From: Lasiosphaeria ovina
Taxonomy: Eukaryota; Ascomycota; Sordariomycetes; Sordariales; Lasiosphaeriaceae
Assembly (NCBI GenBank): GCA_033439765.1
Contig: JAULSN010000012.1
Location: 372,001-436,000 of the forward strand
Length of the DNA: 64,000 bases
Reading direction: 5' to 3'
Shown: piece after piece, positions 27,439 to 36,400 of the stretch
Numbering within the stretch: the first letter of the stretch is position 1
How the letters are laid out: every line of letters starts with the position of its first letter
Position numbers and translations under genes: made by a program
Notes under the pieces: generated by a model
Databases searched by the model: none
Seen by the model: only the letters and a program-made list of their open reading frames with translations
Told to the model about the DNA's origin: nothing

Positions 27439-29185
27439 AGGGCCAGTTCTAAACCCCGCTGTTAAGACTCTGGAACAGAAACACGAAGACTCGCATTTGG
27501 TTCAAAACAGCACCAAAATCGACGAAAGCGACATCAATCAATTGCCCTCGACGAGCTTTCAACGCCTACGCAATGGCTGCACCGCGCGGCCAGTTGCGCG
27601 GGCGTATGGAGGGTCGAAAAGCAAAGCAATTGGGCCCAAAGACCGACGATGAAGATTCTTCAGACGACCTGCCGGACCCACCGCAGATTACGGAACTTCC
27701 CGAAAGCCCCACCTTAACCCAATGGGCTAGAATCAGCCAAGCAAAAGCCACCAAAAAAGCCACCCAAAAAGCCACCCAAAAATCCACCACCCACAAAGCC
27801 AACCCGGCAGCTAAAGCCACAGTCACAGCCACGGCCATAGCCACAGCCACCAACCCCGCAGCCAACCATGCAGCCACCAACCCCGCAGCCAACCACGCAG
27901 CCACCAACCCCGCAGCCAACCACGCAGCCACCAACCCCGCAGCCAACCACGCAGCCACCAACCCCGCAGCCAACCACGCAGCCAACCACGCAGCCACCCA
28001 CGCAGCTACCTATATAGCTAGCTATATAGGGAACCGCTTGAAGAAGAACCCCCTCGAGGCAAAAAGCCCTTACGAAGAAGATACTAAAATTGAGGATATC
28101 ATTCCAAAGGACCTATGGGAAGATATGGCTATGATGTGGCCATATCTACCATTCGACCAGCTCATGAAATGGAACCACGAAGGAAAAGAAGATATATATC
28201 CCTACGATACGATAAAGGTCCTTTTCAACTGTATGAAGCATATGGCTCTCGGAGTACAGGCTCTCCGAGTACGAGCCTTTGAAAAGCAGGCTTCTAAGCC
28301 GGCCACGCAGCCAGCCACGCAGCCAGCCACGCAGCCAGCTACGCAGCCGGCCACACAGCCGGCCATACGGCCAGCCACACAGCCAGCCACGCAGCAAGCC
28401 ACTCAATTAGCCACGCAGCCAGCCACACAGCCAGCCACACAGCCAGCCACACAGCCAGTCACACAACCAGCCACACAGCCAGCCCTACCTACTGGAAAAC
28501 CTAGATCAGGGGTAATACAATGCTACCGATGCTTTGGCTTCGGCCATATCGCTAGCACTTGTACTGGACCCCAGATCTGTGGCTTCTGTAGTAGGCCAGG
28601 CCACCTCTCAACGCAATGCCAGGAAAAAGCAACAAAAAAGCCGCCTAGTTGCATCAACTGTAGTGGCCTACATCAAGCCTGGGCCTTGAAGTGCCCCCAA
28701 AGACCTCCCTTAGGCCCGGAACCAGGCCCACAACGCTCTCAAGCCGCATCCTCGCCTCAGCAGCGGCCTACCTACGCCGAGGTTGCTAGTAGGCAGCCAA
28801 TTCGCAAGCCCGCCGGCCAACCAGCCGGTCAACCAGCCCGCCAGGTAGCCCGCCAACCAGTCCGCCAGCTACGCGAGGATTCCCTAGCTACTATCTTGCA
28901 GTTGGTTTTAAAACTACTACAAAATAGATAGCTTAGCTTAATTACCCTCTCTCCCTTTCCTTACTTACCCTCCTTTTAGGTACATGATACCTTACACGCT
29001 TTGACTTGAAAAAAGTACACGGAACCGGAATTATACTTCGTCTAGGATTTTCTACTTCTAGTATGCCCTATTAGATTAGTCTTTCCTTATAACCTTTTGA
29101 GTAGCCGTCTATAGCTTAAATAGGCCGCGTCATAGCCCTACGGGCTGCATACGCGTAATGAGAAAAAAAAAAAAAAAAAAAAAAA
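27439..29185 (+). mobile_element. element A copy 3, full length with intact ORF
   Basis: A 1.75-kb insertion framed by a perfect 12-bp target duplication GACTAGTCTTTC (27427-27438 and 29186-29197) inside the tail of A copy 2. The canonical A 5' end (GAACA..GAAACACGAAG) begins at ~27473, preceded by 34 nt not found at other A 5' ends. It has a 5' UTR of ~100 nt, one ORF, the tail shared with LINE-B (28977-29160) and poly(A) of ~23. The 12-bp duplication and poly(A) show target-primed reverse transcription. Confidence 0.93.
27573..28931 (+). CDS. ORF1/gag-like zinc-knuckle protein of element A (copy 3), 452 aa
   Basis: This is the only ORF of the element. The N-terminus (1-90) begins MAAPRGQLRGRMEGRKAKQL and is charged, with an acidic patch EDSSDDLPD. 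Residues ~91-148 are tandem ATNPAANHA repeats. Residues ~150-240 form a unique conserved domain (PLEAKSPYEEDTKIEDIIPK, LWEDMAMMWPYLPFDQLMKW) I cannot assign. Residues ~245-310 are ATQP repeats from a 12-bp GCCACGCAGCCA minisatellite. Residues ~316-375 carry three zinc knuckles: CYRCFGFGHIASTC and CGFCSRPGHLSTQC (both CX2CX4HX4C) and a variant CINCSGLHQAWALKC. The tail contains PTYAEVASRQ and a QPAGQPARQ repeat. A nucleic-acid chaperone/RNP role is inferred from the knuckles and from ORF1 proteins of Tad-like LINEs. No RT or endonuclease follows. Confidence 0.85.
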   Translation: MAAPRGQLRGRMEGRKAKQLGPKTDDEDSSDDLPDPPQITELPESPTLTQWARISQAKATKKATQKATQKSTTHKANPAAKATVTATAIATATNPAANHAATNPAANHAATNPAANHAATNPAANHAATNPAANHAANHAATHAATYIASYIGNRLKKNPLEAKSPYEEDTKIEDIIPKDLWEDMAMMWPYLPFDQLMKWNHEGKEDIYPYDTIKVLFNCMKHMALGVQALRVRAFEKQASKPATQPATQPATQPATQPATQPAIRPATQPATQQATQLATQPATQPATQPATQPVTQPATQPALPTGKPRSGVIQCYRCFGFGHIASTCTGPQICGFCSRPGHLSTQCQEKATKKPPSCINCSGLHQAWALKCPQRPPLGPEPGPQRSQAASSPQQRPTYAEVASRQPIRKPAGQPAGQPARQVARQPVRQLREDSLATILQLVLKLLQNR

Positions 29186-29287
29186 GACTAGTCTTTCCTT
29201 ATAACTTTCTAAGTAGCCGTCTATAGCTTAAATAGGCCGCGTCATAGCCCTACGGGCTGCATACGCGTAATAAGAGAAAAAAAAAAA

Positions 29288-29603
29288 GCCAGCCACATAG
29301 CCAACCACACAGCCAACCACGCAGCCGGCCACATAGCCGGCTACACAGCCAGCTACAAAGCCAGCCACATAGCCAGCCATATAGCCAGCCACATAGCTAG
29401 CCCTACCTACTGGAAAACCTAGATCAGGGGTAATATAGTACTATCGATACTTTGGCTTCGGCCATATCGCTAGTACTTATACTAGGCCCCAGATCTATGG
29501 CTTCTATAGCCGGCTAGGCCACCTCTTAACATAATACCAGGAAAAAGTAACGAAAAAGCCGCTAAGTTATATTAACTATAGTAGTCTACACCAAGCCTAG
29601 GCC
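29288..29603 (+). mobile_element. element A copy 4, left part (RIP-mutated)
   Basis: Plus-strand A sequence from the ATQP minisatellite through the zinc-knuckle coding region, cut at 29603 by a LINE-B T-run. Aligned by eye to the intact copy at 32760-32950, differences are almost all CA-to-TA or TG-to-TA (e.g. GTAATATAGTACTATCGATA against GTAATACAGTGCTATCGATG), i.e. RIP. The element appears to resume at 48754. Confidence 0.75.
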
Positions 29604-31359
29604 TTTTTTTTTCTTTTTTTTTCTCTCATTACGCGTATGCAGCCCGTAGGGCTATGACGCGGCCTATTTAAGCTATAGACGGCTACTCAAAAGGTTATAA
29701 GGAAAGACTAATCTAATAGGGCATACTAGAAGTAGAAAATCCTAGACGAAGTATAATTCCAGTTCCGTGTACTTTTTTCAAGTCAAAGCGTGTAAGGTAT
29801 TATATACCTAGGGGGTAAACAAAGGAAAATAAAGAAAATACAATACAGATATAGGAAATAGTTCAAAGATCGTTTATAGCCAGGTTTTCCTCGCTCCATC
29901 TCGCTATACAGATTCCTATACTACCTAGGTAGCCCCCTAGGGCCTGTCTTCCCTTCGTAGTATAATACAGGGTCTATAGAGAGGGTAGGAGGCCCTATAA
30001 GGCCTTCTTCAGTACTTTCTATTACAAACCGCTCGACTGTGTGGGTCAAGGTTGTATCGTGCACAGGCACTGGGGGTCTGAGAAGTAGATATGAAGAATG
30101 AACAAAGGGCAAGCTCCTATTACACGGGTAATATAGTCAAACTGAGTTTGCCACTCAAAGTATATGAGTGTAGAGAATGTATATTGCTTGCTTGAGGAAC
30201 TAAGCAAGCTCTATCTAAGACCGTGGCTACGGTCATCGTATATACCTATCTTTAGTAGCTAATAAGAGCCCAGCTCTTACTTGCCTACCGTGTCGGTATT
30301 ACCTAGCACTGAGTAGTACCAGGTGGTCGGGCAACCGCTTGCCCGGTGCTAAGCAATACCCTCCTGCCGGGCACATCCTAATTGGTCGGGCAACTACGCG
30401 CCCGGCGTCAGCCAAGCTTTCCTCGCCGGGCAGACGCCAATTGGCAGGGCGGGTCCCACACCGGACCTCCCCGCACGTGCAGGCTGCCCAGTATGTGACG
30501 GGTTCCGTAACACTTTCCTCTCTTCCTTATACCGCTTATAGTATAGTAGGAGGTGTATGGGTATCTCTTTTTGTGTGTAGTCTGCTCCCCTACACTCACT
30601 TGATTCGATTTTTCCAATCTTCGCTAGGTAGGTAGCTAGGTATCCTATCCCGGTCTTCAACTGGGTATAGGCCGATTGGTTCGGCCTTGGTAGGTTCGGT
30701 ATAGTTGGTTTTACACTGTAGGTTATCAGGCCCTGTGCAACCCTTCTATAGTGAGTACCTATGCCTTTTGGTCGTAGGCCTATAGCCTCCCGCTCTTCTT
30801 CGGCTTTCCAGTCGGCTTTCCATGCCTCCTTTATAGCCTTTTTTGCTTGCCTTCGTAGGTAGGCCATAGATACGTAGTAGTTTGTTTTTCTACCACTTTC
30901 TAGGCCTCTTTTAGCTAGGGTATCGGCAATTTCGTTACCTTCAATACCTACGTGGCTAGGGCACCAGTGTATTTGAACTTTGTGGCCTTTCTTCCAGAGT
31001 AGGTTAATCAGGCTATTAGCTTCCTGTGCGTGGTAGCTATAGCCCTGTAGCCTCTGTATTGCGGCCTGGCTGTCAACGAAGATATAGAAGGTTACTTTCT
31101 CTTCCTTTTGCCTTTGCCCTTGTATTTTCCAGGCCTGTTTGAGGGCCTGTACTATAGCTATAACCTCGGCATCGGCTACTTCTATGGCAGGGCCTAGATT
31201 CCAGTATCCTATTCTTATAGGGGCCAAATTTGCACTTAGCCTACATACTGCAGCCGAATTCGTAGGCCTACCCTGTATTGTGCCCTGTGAACCATCTGTA
31301 TAGAAGGCCGATTTTGGTGCTGTTTTGAACCAAATGCGAGTCTTCGTGTTTCTGTGTTC
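29604..31359 (-). mobile_element. LINE-B copy 1, 5'-truncated, with chimeric element-A 5' end
   Basis: On the minus strand it reads a 51-nt element-A 5' leader (31309-31359), then LINE-B ORF2 sequence from FYTDGSQGT onward (RNase H; VTFYIFVDSQAAI and IHWCPSHVGIEGNEIADTLA visible), a solo LTR (30020-30512), the end of ORF2, the 3' tail and poly(A) (T-run from 29604). The A leader fused directly to an internal LINE-B site indicates template switching during reverse transcription. Confidence 0.85.
30020..30512 (-). repeat. solo LTR inserted in LINE-B copy 1
   Basis: 493 bp which on the minus strand begins TGTTACGG and ends GTAATA, flanked by the 5-bp duplication CTTTC (30015-30019 and 30513-30517). 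It interrupts the ORF2 C-terminus. A diverged homologue lies at 49869-50303. No internal retroelement sequence is left, so this is a solo LTR from LTR-LTR recombination (inference). Confidence 0.85.
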
Positions 31360-31490
31360 TTTTTTCGAACTTAACTATACCGCACTAGTAGTAATTAGTT
31401 CAGGGTGGTCATTCGATATATAGGGATCAATCGTATCCGAGGCTACGCCTACTAAATAGTTCTCGATATACGCTATATATACGCGGTCGG
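31360..31490. other. 131-bp segment between LINE-B copies, unassigned
   Basis: AT-rich DNA between the chimeric LINE-B copy 1 and the first sequence common to both long LINE-B copies (AGACCTTCAAACG, ~31491). It may be extra 5' UTR of the plus-strand LINE-B or pre-existing target DNA. The other long copy has different sequence at this position. Confidence 0.4.
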
Positions 31491-31831
31491 TAAGACCTTC
31501 AAACGTAATGTACAAGAGATGGGTAACTTCAAATACCCAAAGGATATGGCTACGGCTACGGCTACGGCTATAGATACGGCTACGGCTACGGCTACGGCTA
31601 CGGCTACGGCTACGGCTACAGCTACGGCTACGGCTACGGCCAAACCATCGGCTACGGCTACGACTACGCCTATAGCTACGCCTATGGCTACGGCTACGGC
31701 TACGGCTACGACCAAACCTACGGCTAAGCGAACACAGAAACACGAAGACTCGCATTTGGTTCAAAACAGCACCAAAATCGACGAAAGCGACATCAATCAA
31801 TTGCCCTCGACGAGCTTTCAACGCCTACGCA

Positions 31832-33205
31832 ATGGCTGCACCGCGCGGCCAGTTGCGCGGGCGTATGGAGGGTCGAAAAGCAAAGCAATTGGGCCCAAAG
31901 ACCGACGATGAAGATTCTTCAGACGACCTGCCGGACCCACCGCAGATTACGGAACTTCCCGAAAGCCCCACCTTGACCCAATGGGCTAGAATCAGCCAAG
32001 CAAAAGCCACCAAAAAAGCCACCCAAAAAGCCACCCAAAAATCCACCACCCACAAAGCCAACCCGGCAGCCAAAGCCACAGTCACAGCCACGGCCATAGC
32101 CACAGCCACCAACCCCGCAGCCAACCATACAGCCACCAACCCCGCAGCCAACCACGCAGCCACCAACCCCGCAGCCAACCACGCAGCCACCAACCCCGCA
32201 GCCAACCACGCAGCCAACCACGCAGCCACCAACCACGCAGCCACCAACCACGCAGCCACCCACGCAGCTACCTATATAGCTAGCTATATAGGGAACCGCT
32301 TGAAGAAGAACCCCCTCGAGGCAAAAAGCCCTTACGAAGAAGATACTAAAATTGAGGATATCATTCCAAATGACCTATGGGAAGATATGGCTATGATGTG
32401 GCCATATCTACCATTCGACCAGCTCATGAAATGGAACCACGAAGGAAAAGAAGATATATATCCCTACGATACGATAAAGGTCCTTTTCAACTGTATGAAG
32501 CATATGGCTCTCGGAGTACAGGCTCTCCGAGTACGAGCCTTTGAAAAGCAGGCTTCTAAGCCGGCCACGCAGCCAGCCACGCAGCCAGCCACGCAGCCAG
32601 CTACGCAGCCGGCCACACAGCCGGCCATACGGCCAGCCACACAGCCAGCCACGCAGCAAGCCACTCAATCAGCCACGCAGCCAGCCACTCAGTCAGCCAC
32701 GCAGCCAGCCACACAGCCAGCCACACAGCCAGTCACACAGCCAGCCACACAGCCAGCCCTACCTACTGGAAAACCTAGATCAGGGGTAATACAGTGCTAT
32801 CGATGCTTTGGCTTCGGCCATATCGCTAGCACTTGTACTGGGCCCCAGATCTGTGGCTTCTGTAGCCGGCCAGGCCACCTCTCAACGCAATGCCAGGAAA
32901 AAGTAACGAAAAAGCCGCCAAGTTGCATCAACTGTAGTGGTCTACACCAAGCCTGGGCCTTGAAGTGCCCCCAAAGACCTCCCTCAGGCCCGGAACCAGG
33001 CCCACAACGCTCTCAAGCCGCATCCTCGCCTCAGCAGCGGCCTACCTACGCCGAGGTTACTAGTAGGCAGCCAATTCGCAAGCCCGCCGGCCAACCAGCC
33101 GGTCAACCAGCCCGCCAGGTAGCCCGCCAACCAGTCCGCCAGCTACGCGAGGATTCCCTAGCTACTATCTTGCAGTTGGTTTTAAAACTACTACAAAATA
33201 GATAG
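31832..33205 (+). CDS. ORF1/gag-like zinc-knuckle protein of element A (copy 5), 457 aa
   Basis: Co-linear with the copy at 27573-28931 and nearly identical in its unique regions (one visible difference IIPNDLWEDM for IIPKDLWEDM). It differs in the number and order of ATNPAANHA and ATQP repeat units, hence 457 instead of 452 residues. All zinc-knuckle ligands (CYRCFGFGHIASTC, CGFCSRPGHLSTQC, CINCSGLHQAWALKC) are kept. The open state in the middle of a RIP-prone genome suggests recent insertion. Confidence 0.85.
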   Translation: MAAPRGQLRGRMEGRKAKQLGPKTDDEDSSDDLPDPPQITELPESPTLTQWARISQAKATKKATQKATQKSTTHKANPAAKATVTATAIATATNPAANHTATNPAANHAATNPAANHAATNPAANHAANHAATNHAATNHAATHAATYIASYIGNRLKKNPLEAKSPYEEDTKIEDIIPNDLWEDMAMMWPYLPFDQLMKWNHEGKEDIYPYDTIKVLFNCMKHMALGVQALRVRAFEKQASKPATQPATQPATQPATQPATQPAIRPATQPATQQATQSATQPATQSATQPATQPATQPVTQPATQPALPTGKPRSGVIQCYRCFGFGHIASTCTGPQICGFCSRPGHLSTQCQEKVTKKPPSCINCSGLHQAWALKCPQRPPSGPEPGPQRSQAASSPQQRPTYAEVTSRQPIRKPAGQPAGQPARQVARQPVRQLREDSLATILQLVLKLLQNR

Positions 33206-33413
33206 CTTAACTTAATTACCCTCTCTCTCCCTTTCCTTACTTACCCTCCTTTTAGGTACATGATACCTTACCCGCTTTGACTTGAAAAACGTACACGGAA
33301 TAAGAACCTTACTTTGTATAGGACTTTGGCTAGGATTTTCTACCTCTAGTATGCCCTATTAGATTAGTCTTTCCTTATAACCTTTTGAGTAGCCGTCTAT
33401 AGCTTAAATAGGC

Positions 33414-33443
33414 CGCGTCATAGCCCTACGGGCTGCATACGCG
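33414..33443 (+). other. 3'-terminal stem-loop shared by element A and LINE-B (exemplar)
   Basis: CGCGT (33414-33418) pairs with ACGCG (33439-33443), and an inner AGCCC (33422-33426) pairs with GGGCT (33430-33434) across a TAC loop. The hairpin lies just 5' of TAATGAG and the poly(A). The same structure occurs in all eleven tails of the island, on A and B elements alike. A role as the RT recognition hairpin is inferred from other LINE/SINE tail-sharing systems. Confidence 0.7.
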
Positions 33444-36400
33444 TAATGAGAAAAAAAAAAAAAAAAAAACCTACGGCTACGACCAAACCTACGGCTACGC
33501 CTAAGGCTACGCCTGTGGCTACGCCTATGGCTACGCCTATGGCTACGCCTGTGGCTACGCCTATGGCTACGCCGATGGCTACGCCGATGGCTACGCCGAT
33601 GGCTACGCCGATGGCTACGCCGATGGCTACGCCGATGGCTACGCCGATGGCTACGCCGATGGCTACGCTGATAGCTACGCCTAAGACTACGCCTAAGGCT
33701 ACGGCTACAACTAAGGAAGATATAGAAGACCTACAGCCCCCCCGGGAGCCTAGGGAGCCCTATATTCCCTTAACGGAGGCTAGTAATACTAGTGCTCGCT
33801 ACGAAAGTAGCACCCCTATAAGCGGTATTACGACCCAAGAAGAGAGGCAGTCCGGCTTATACAGCTCCGGGGGCACTATAGAAGGAGGTGCTGGCCCCGG
33901 AGGTATAGGCTTAGAAAATCTGGCCACAGGCTTACAATCTACGGATTTAGACCCCCCAGAAGGACTAGTAGGGCCCAAGTCGAAAGACCGTGGCCCTCGA
34001 CCCGGTATTCAACTTACCAACTCTTCAAGGGAGTCTACTGCTATAGAAGGCCCTGTGGAGGGCCCCGTTGGCCCTACTCCCCCGCAGAAGCAACCCCTGC
34101 CCCCCCCCAAGCACAATAACAAACCCCCGGAGGGTAGTATGCTAGCTACGGCTAAAGAAGAAAAAGCCCAGGCCCAAGCACTACTACAACGATCGTTATA
34201 CCTCGTAAAAGAAGCCAACACACTACTACCGAGATATAGTAGTATAGTAGAAAGCCTAGAGCAAGCCATAGCTACTACGGCTAATACTACTACTATTACT
34301 ACTACTACTACTCCTAGGAAAATAGTACCTAAGAAAACGTACGCCGAGGTAGTAGCCACGAACCAACTACCGAAGCCTACGCAAAAGGGTACTACGATTA
34401 CTACTAGTATAAGTAGTAGAAAGGATAACAAGATAGTAGTACTACTCGATAAAGAATCTTCGAATATACCTATAATTGACTCAAAGGCTATAAGAGACCA
34501 AATTAATAAGGCTCTGAACGCTATAGTAGTCGCTAAGGTAGAAATATCGCAGAAAAACAACATAGTCATCACAACCGTAAACCAATCAGCAAAGCAGCTG
34601 CTAGAAGCAAAAGAAAAGTGGCGAAACTGCCTTAGCGGTTGGCCTATTCGAAGTATAGAGGAACCAGCTACCTGGCTCAAACTAGTAGCTTATAAAGTAC
34701 CTATATACGAAGCTAGAGAGGGCTTTAGTTCCTTCAAGGCCGAATGTAAAGAGTATAATAGCTTCGAAGTCCAAGGCGAGCCAAGATGGCTAGTTCAACC
34801 AAAAGAAGGCCAGTATTACGGCTCCGTAGTATTCGCAGTAGCTACGAAGGCCCAGAGCAACCTACTACTAAAGGATGGCCTAACTATGGCCGGGACCGCC
34901 CTAAAAGTAGTAAATTACAGGCCTTATTCTACCTCAACGCAGTGTAGAAGATGCCAAGGCTTCGGGCATAACCAAGAGACCTGTAAGAAGCCGGTAGCAT
35001 GTAGGGTATGTGCCAAAGGCCACGATACCGAAAGGCATAGCTGCCCTGTATGCAAAAATACAGGGCCCTGCGAGCATATAGTAGCGAAGTGTAAGAACTG
35101 CGATAAAAACCACGAATCGAACAGCCCTGACTGCGAGGCCGTAAAAGCCTTGAGGCCGGCCCAAAGGCCAGCCCAGGCCCAGCCCACGCAGCCCACACAG
35201 CCTACGAAGCCTACGAAGCCTACGCAGCCTACGCAGCCTACGCAGCCTAAGCAGCCTAAGCAGCCCAAGCAGCCTACGCAGCCTACGCAGCCTACGCAGT
35301 ATACAGACCCTACCCAAAACCTATGGGAATAAAGGTCCTACAACACAATACGAATAGACAAAGTACGGCCCACCAAACGGCCTTAGAACTAGCCTTCAAG
35401 AACCAAGTAGACGTAATACTACTACAGGAGCCGTACTACTCAGGGAAGCCAAATAGCTACTATACTATTAGCCACCCTGCCTTCTATATAATTCTTCCAC
35501 AACCAAAAATGGGTATATTACGGCCAAGAGTGATTACTTATATAAGGAAGAATAACCTTGAATTCACCCCTAGATACGACCTCTGTAATGACCTAGATTG
35601 GCAGATTATAGAGGTCCTTGGCAAAGAAACCTTCTATATAATCAACGTCTATAACGAAAAGGAAAGACTACCCTATAAGGAAGGCCAAAAACAAGCTGAA
35701 TTACTAGGCCGTACAACGGTAAATAGAGCTATATAGTACTATACCAGATAAGCCTATAGTAATAGCCGGGGACTTCAACTTACACCACCATTGGTGGAAC
35801 TGCATAGCGGATCCTACTAAGGTAGCGAACGCATCCAGCTTAGTAGAGTGGTTAAACAGTCAAAAAGCCAGCCTACTAGTTGATCCAGAAGTTATAGAGG
35901 AAAAAGGAGGCACCTTTCATAGGCCCAATCTCCAACAAACCTCTATAATAGACCTAGCCTTCGTGACCCCCTTCAAAAGAACAAAATGGGGGAACTGGGC
36001 TTACCTAGAGGCCACAGGATCGGACCACGAAGCTATAGTATTCGAAGCCTACTACTCAAATTCAAATTGGGTAAAAAAAGATACTATACTACCGGCATAT
36101 AACTATAGTAAGGCCGATTGGGAAGTCTTTGAAAAAGAGCTAAAATCCAGAGAAGAAGAAGCTATAGAAGACATCGAAGAAGCTATAGGCCAAGAAAACT
36201 GGGATAATATAGCCTATACCCTAACTAAGGCCATTTCTATAGCGGCCAGCACAGCTATACCGAAGAAAAGAACGGTAGAAAGGTCAAAACCCTGGTGGAC
36301 AGAAGACCTAACCGAGCTAAGAAAAACACTGCATACTGCACAGAGGGTATATAAGAAGACCCTAACGGTAGAAACCGAGAAGGCCTTCAAAATAGCCCGA

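Larger units (their letters stand above)
26699..29287 (+). mobile_element. element A copy 2 (5'-truncated), interrupted by A copy 3
   Basis: This copy starts inside the GCCACGCAGCCA minisatellite (26699). It continues through the zinc-knuckle region (~26872-27010) and C-terminal part of the A ORF to the 3' tail at 27438, is interrupted by A copy 3, and resumes at 29186 to end in the stem-loop and poly(A) at ~29287. The coding part has several CA-to-TA or TG-to-TA changes (e.g. CAAGCCTAGGCC, stop codons). It lies head-to-head with copy 1. Confidence 0.75.
31727..33469 (+). mobile_element. element A copy 5, full length with intact ORF
   Basis: Inserted in ORF1 of LINE-B copy 2 with a duplication CCTACGGCTA (31717-31726, 33470-33479; in repetitive sequence, so its length is approximate). 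The canonical 5' end GAACACAGAAACACGAAG is at 31730; poly(A) is 33451-33469. The tail is the variant with GGAATAAGAACCTTACTTTG. Confidence 0.9.
31519..35332 (+). pseudogene. LINE-B copy 2 ORF1 (zinc-knuckle protein), interrupted by element A
   Basis: The start MGNFKYPKDMATATATAIDT at 31519 leads into Thr/Ala and then MATP repeats and is cut at 31726 by element A copy 5. The frame resumes at 33470 and is open to 35332. The second part can be read from an ATG supplied by the A tail (33446, ATGAGAAAA..., poly-Lys). It has MATP repeats, a conserved core (KTYAEVVATNQLPKP, LSGWPIRSIEEPATWLKLVA) and three C-terminal zinc knuckles starting CRRCQGFGHNQETC, then TQP repeats and the end NLWE. ORF1 products of such LINEs coat the element RNA. 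As it stands the gene is split. Confidence 0.8.

Noticed and set aside
27566..28406. Minus-strand ORFs over element A (Gly/Val- or Trp/Ala-repeat proteins), and similar ones at 31825-32668 and 41454-42659
   Set aside because: They are shadows of the ATNPAANHA and ATQP minisatellites; the zinc-knuckle protein lies on the other strand.
27439..33469. Element A as a merely 5'- or internally deleted LINE-B
   Set aside because: A's ORF, 5' leader and unique domain have no counterpart in LINE-B, and independent copies share the same 5' end; only the ~185-nt tail is common.
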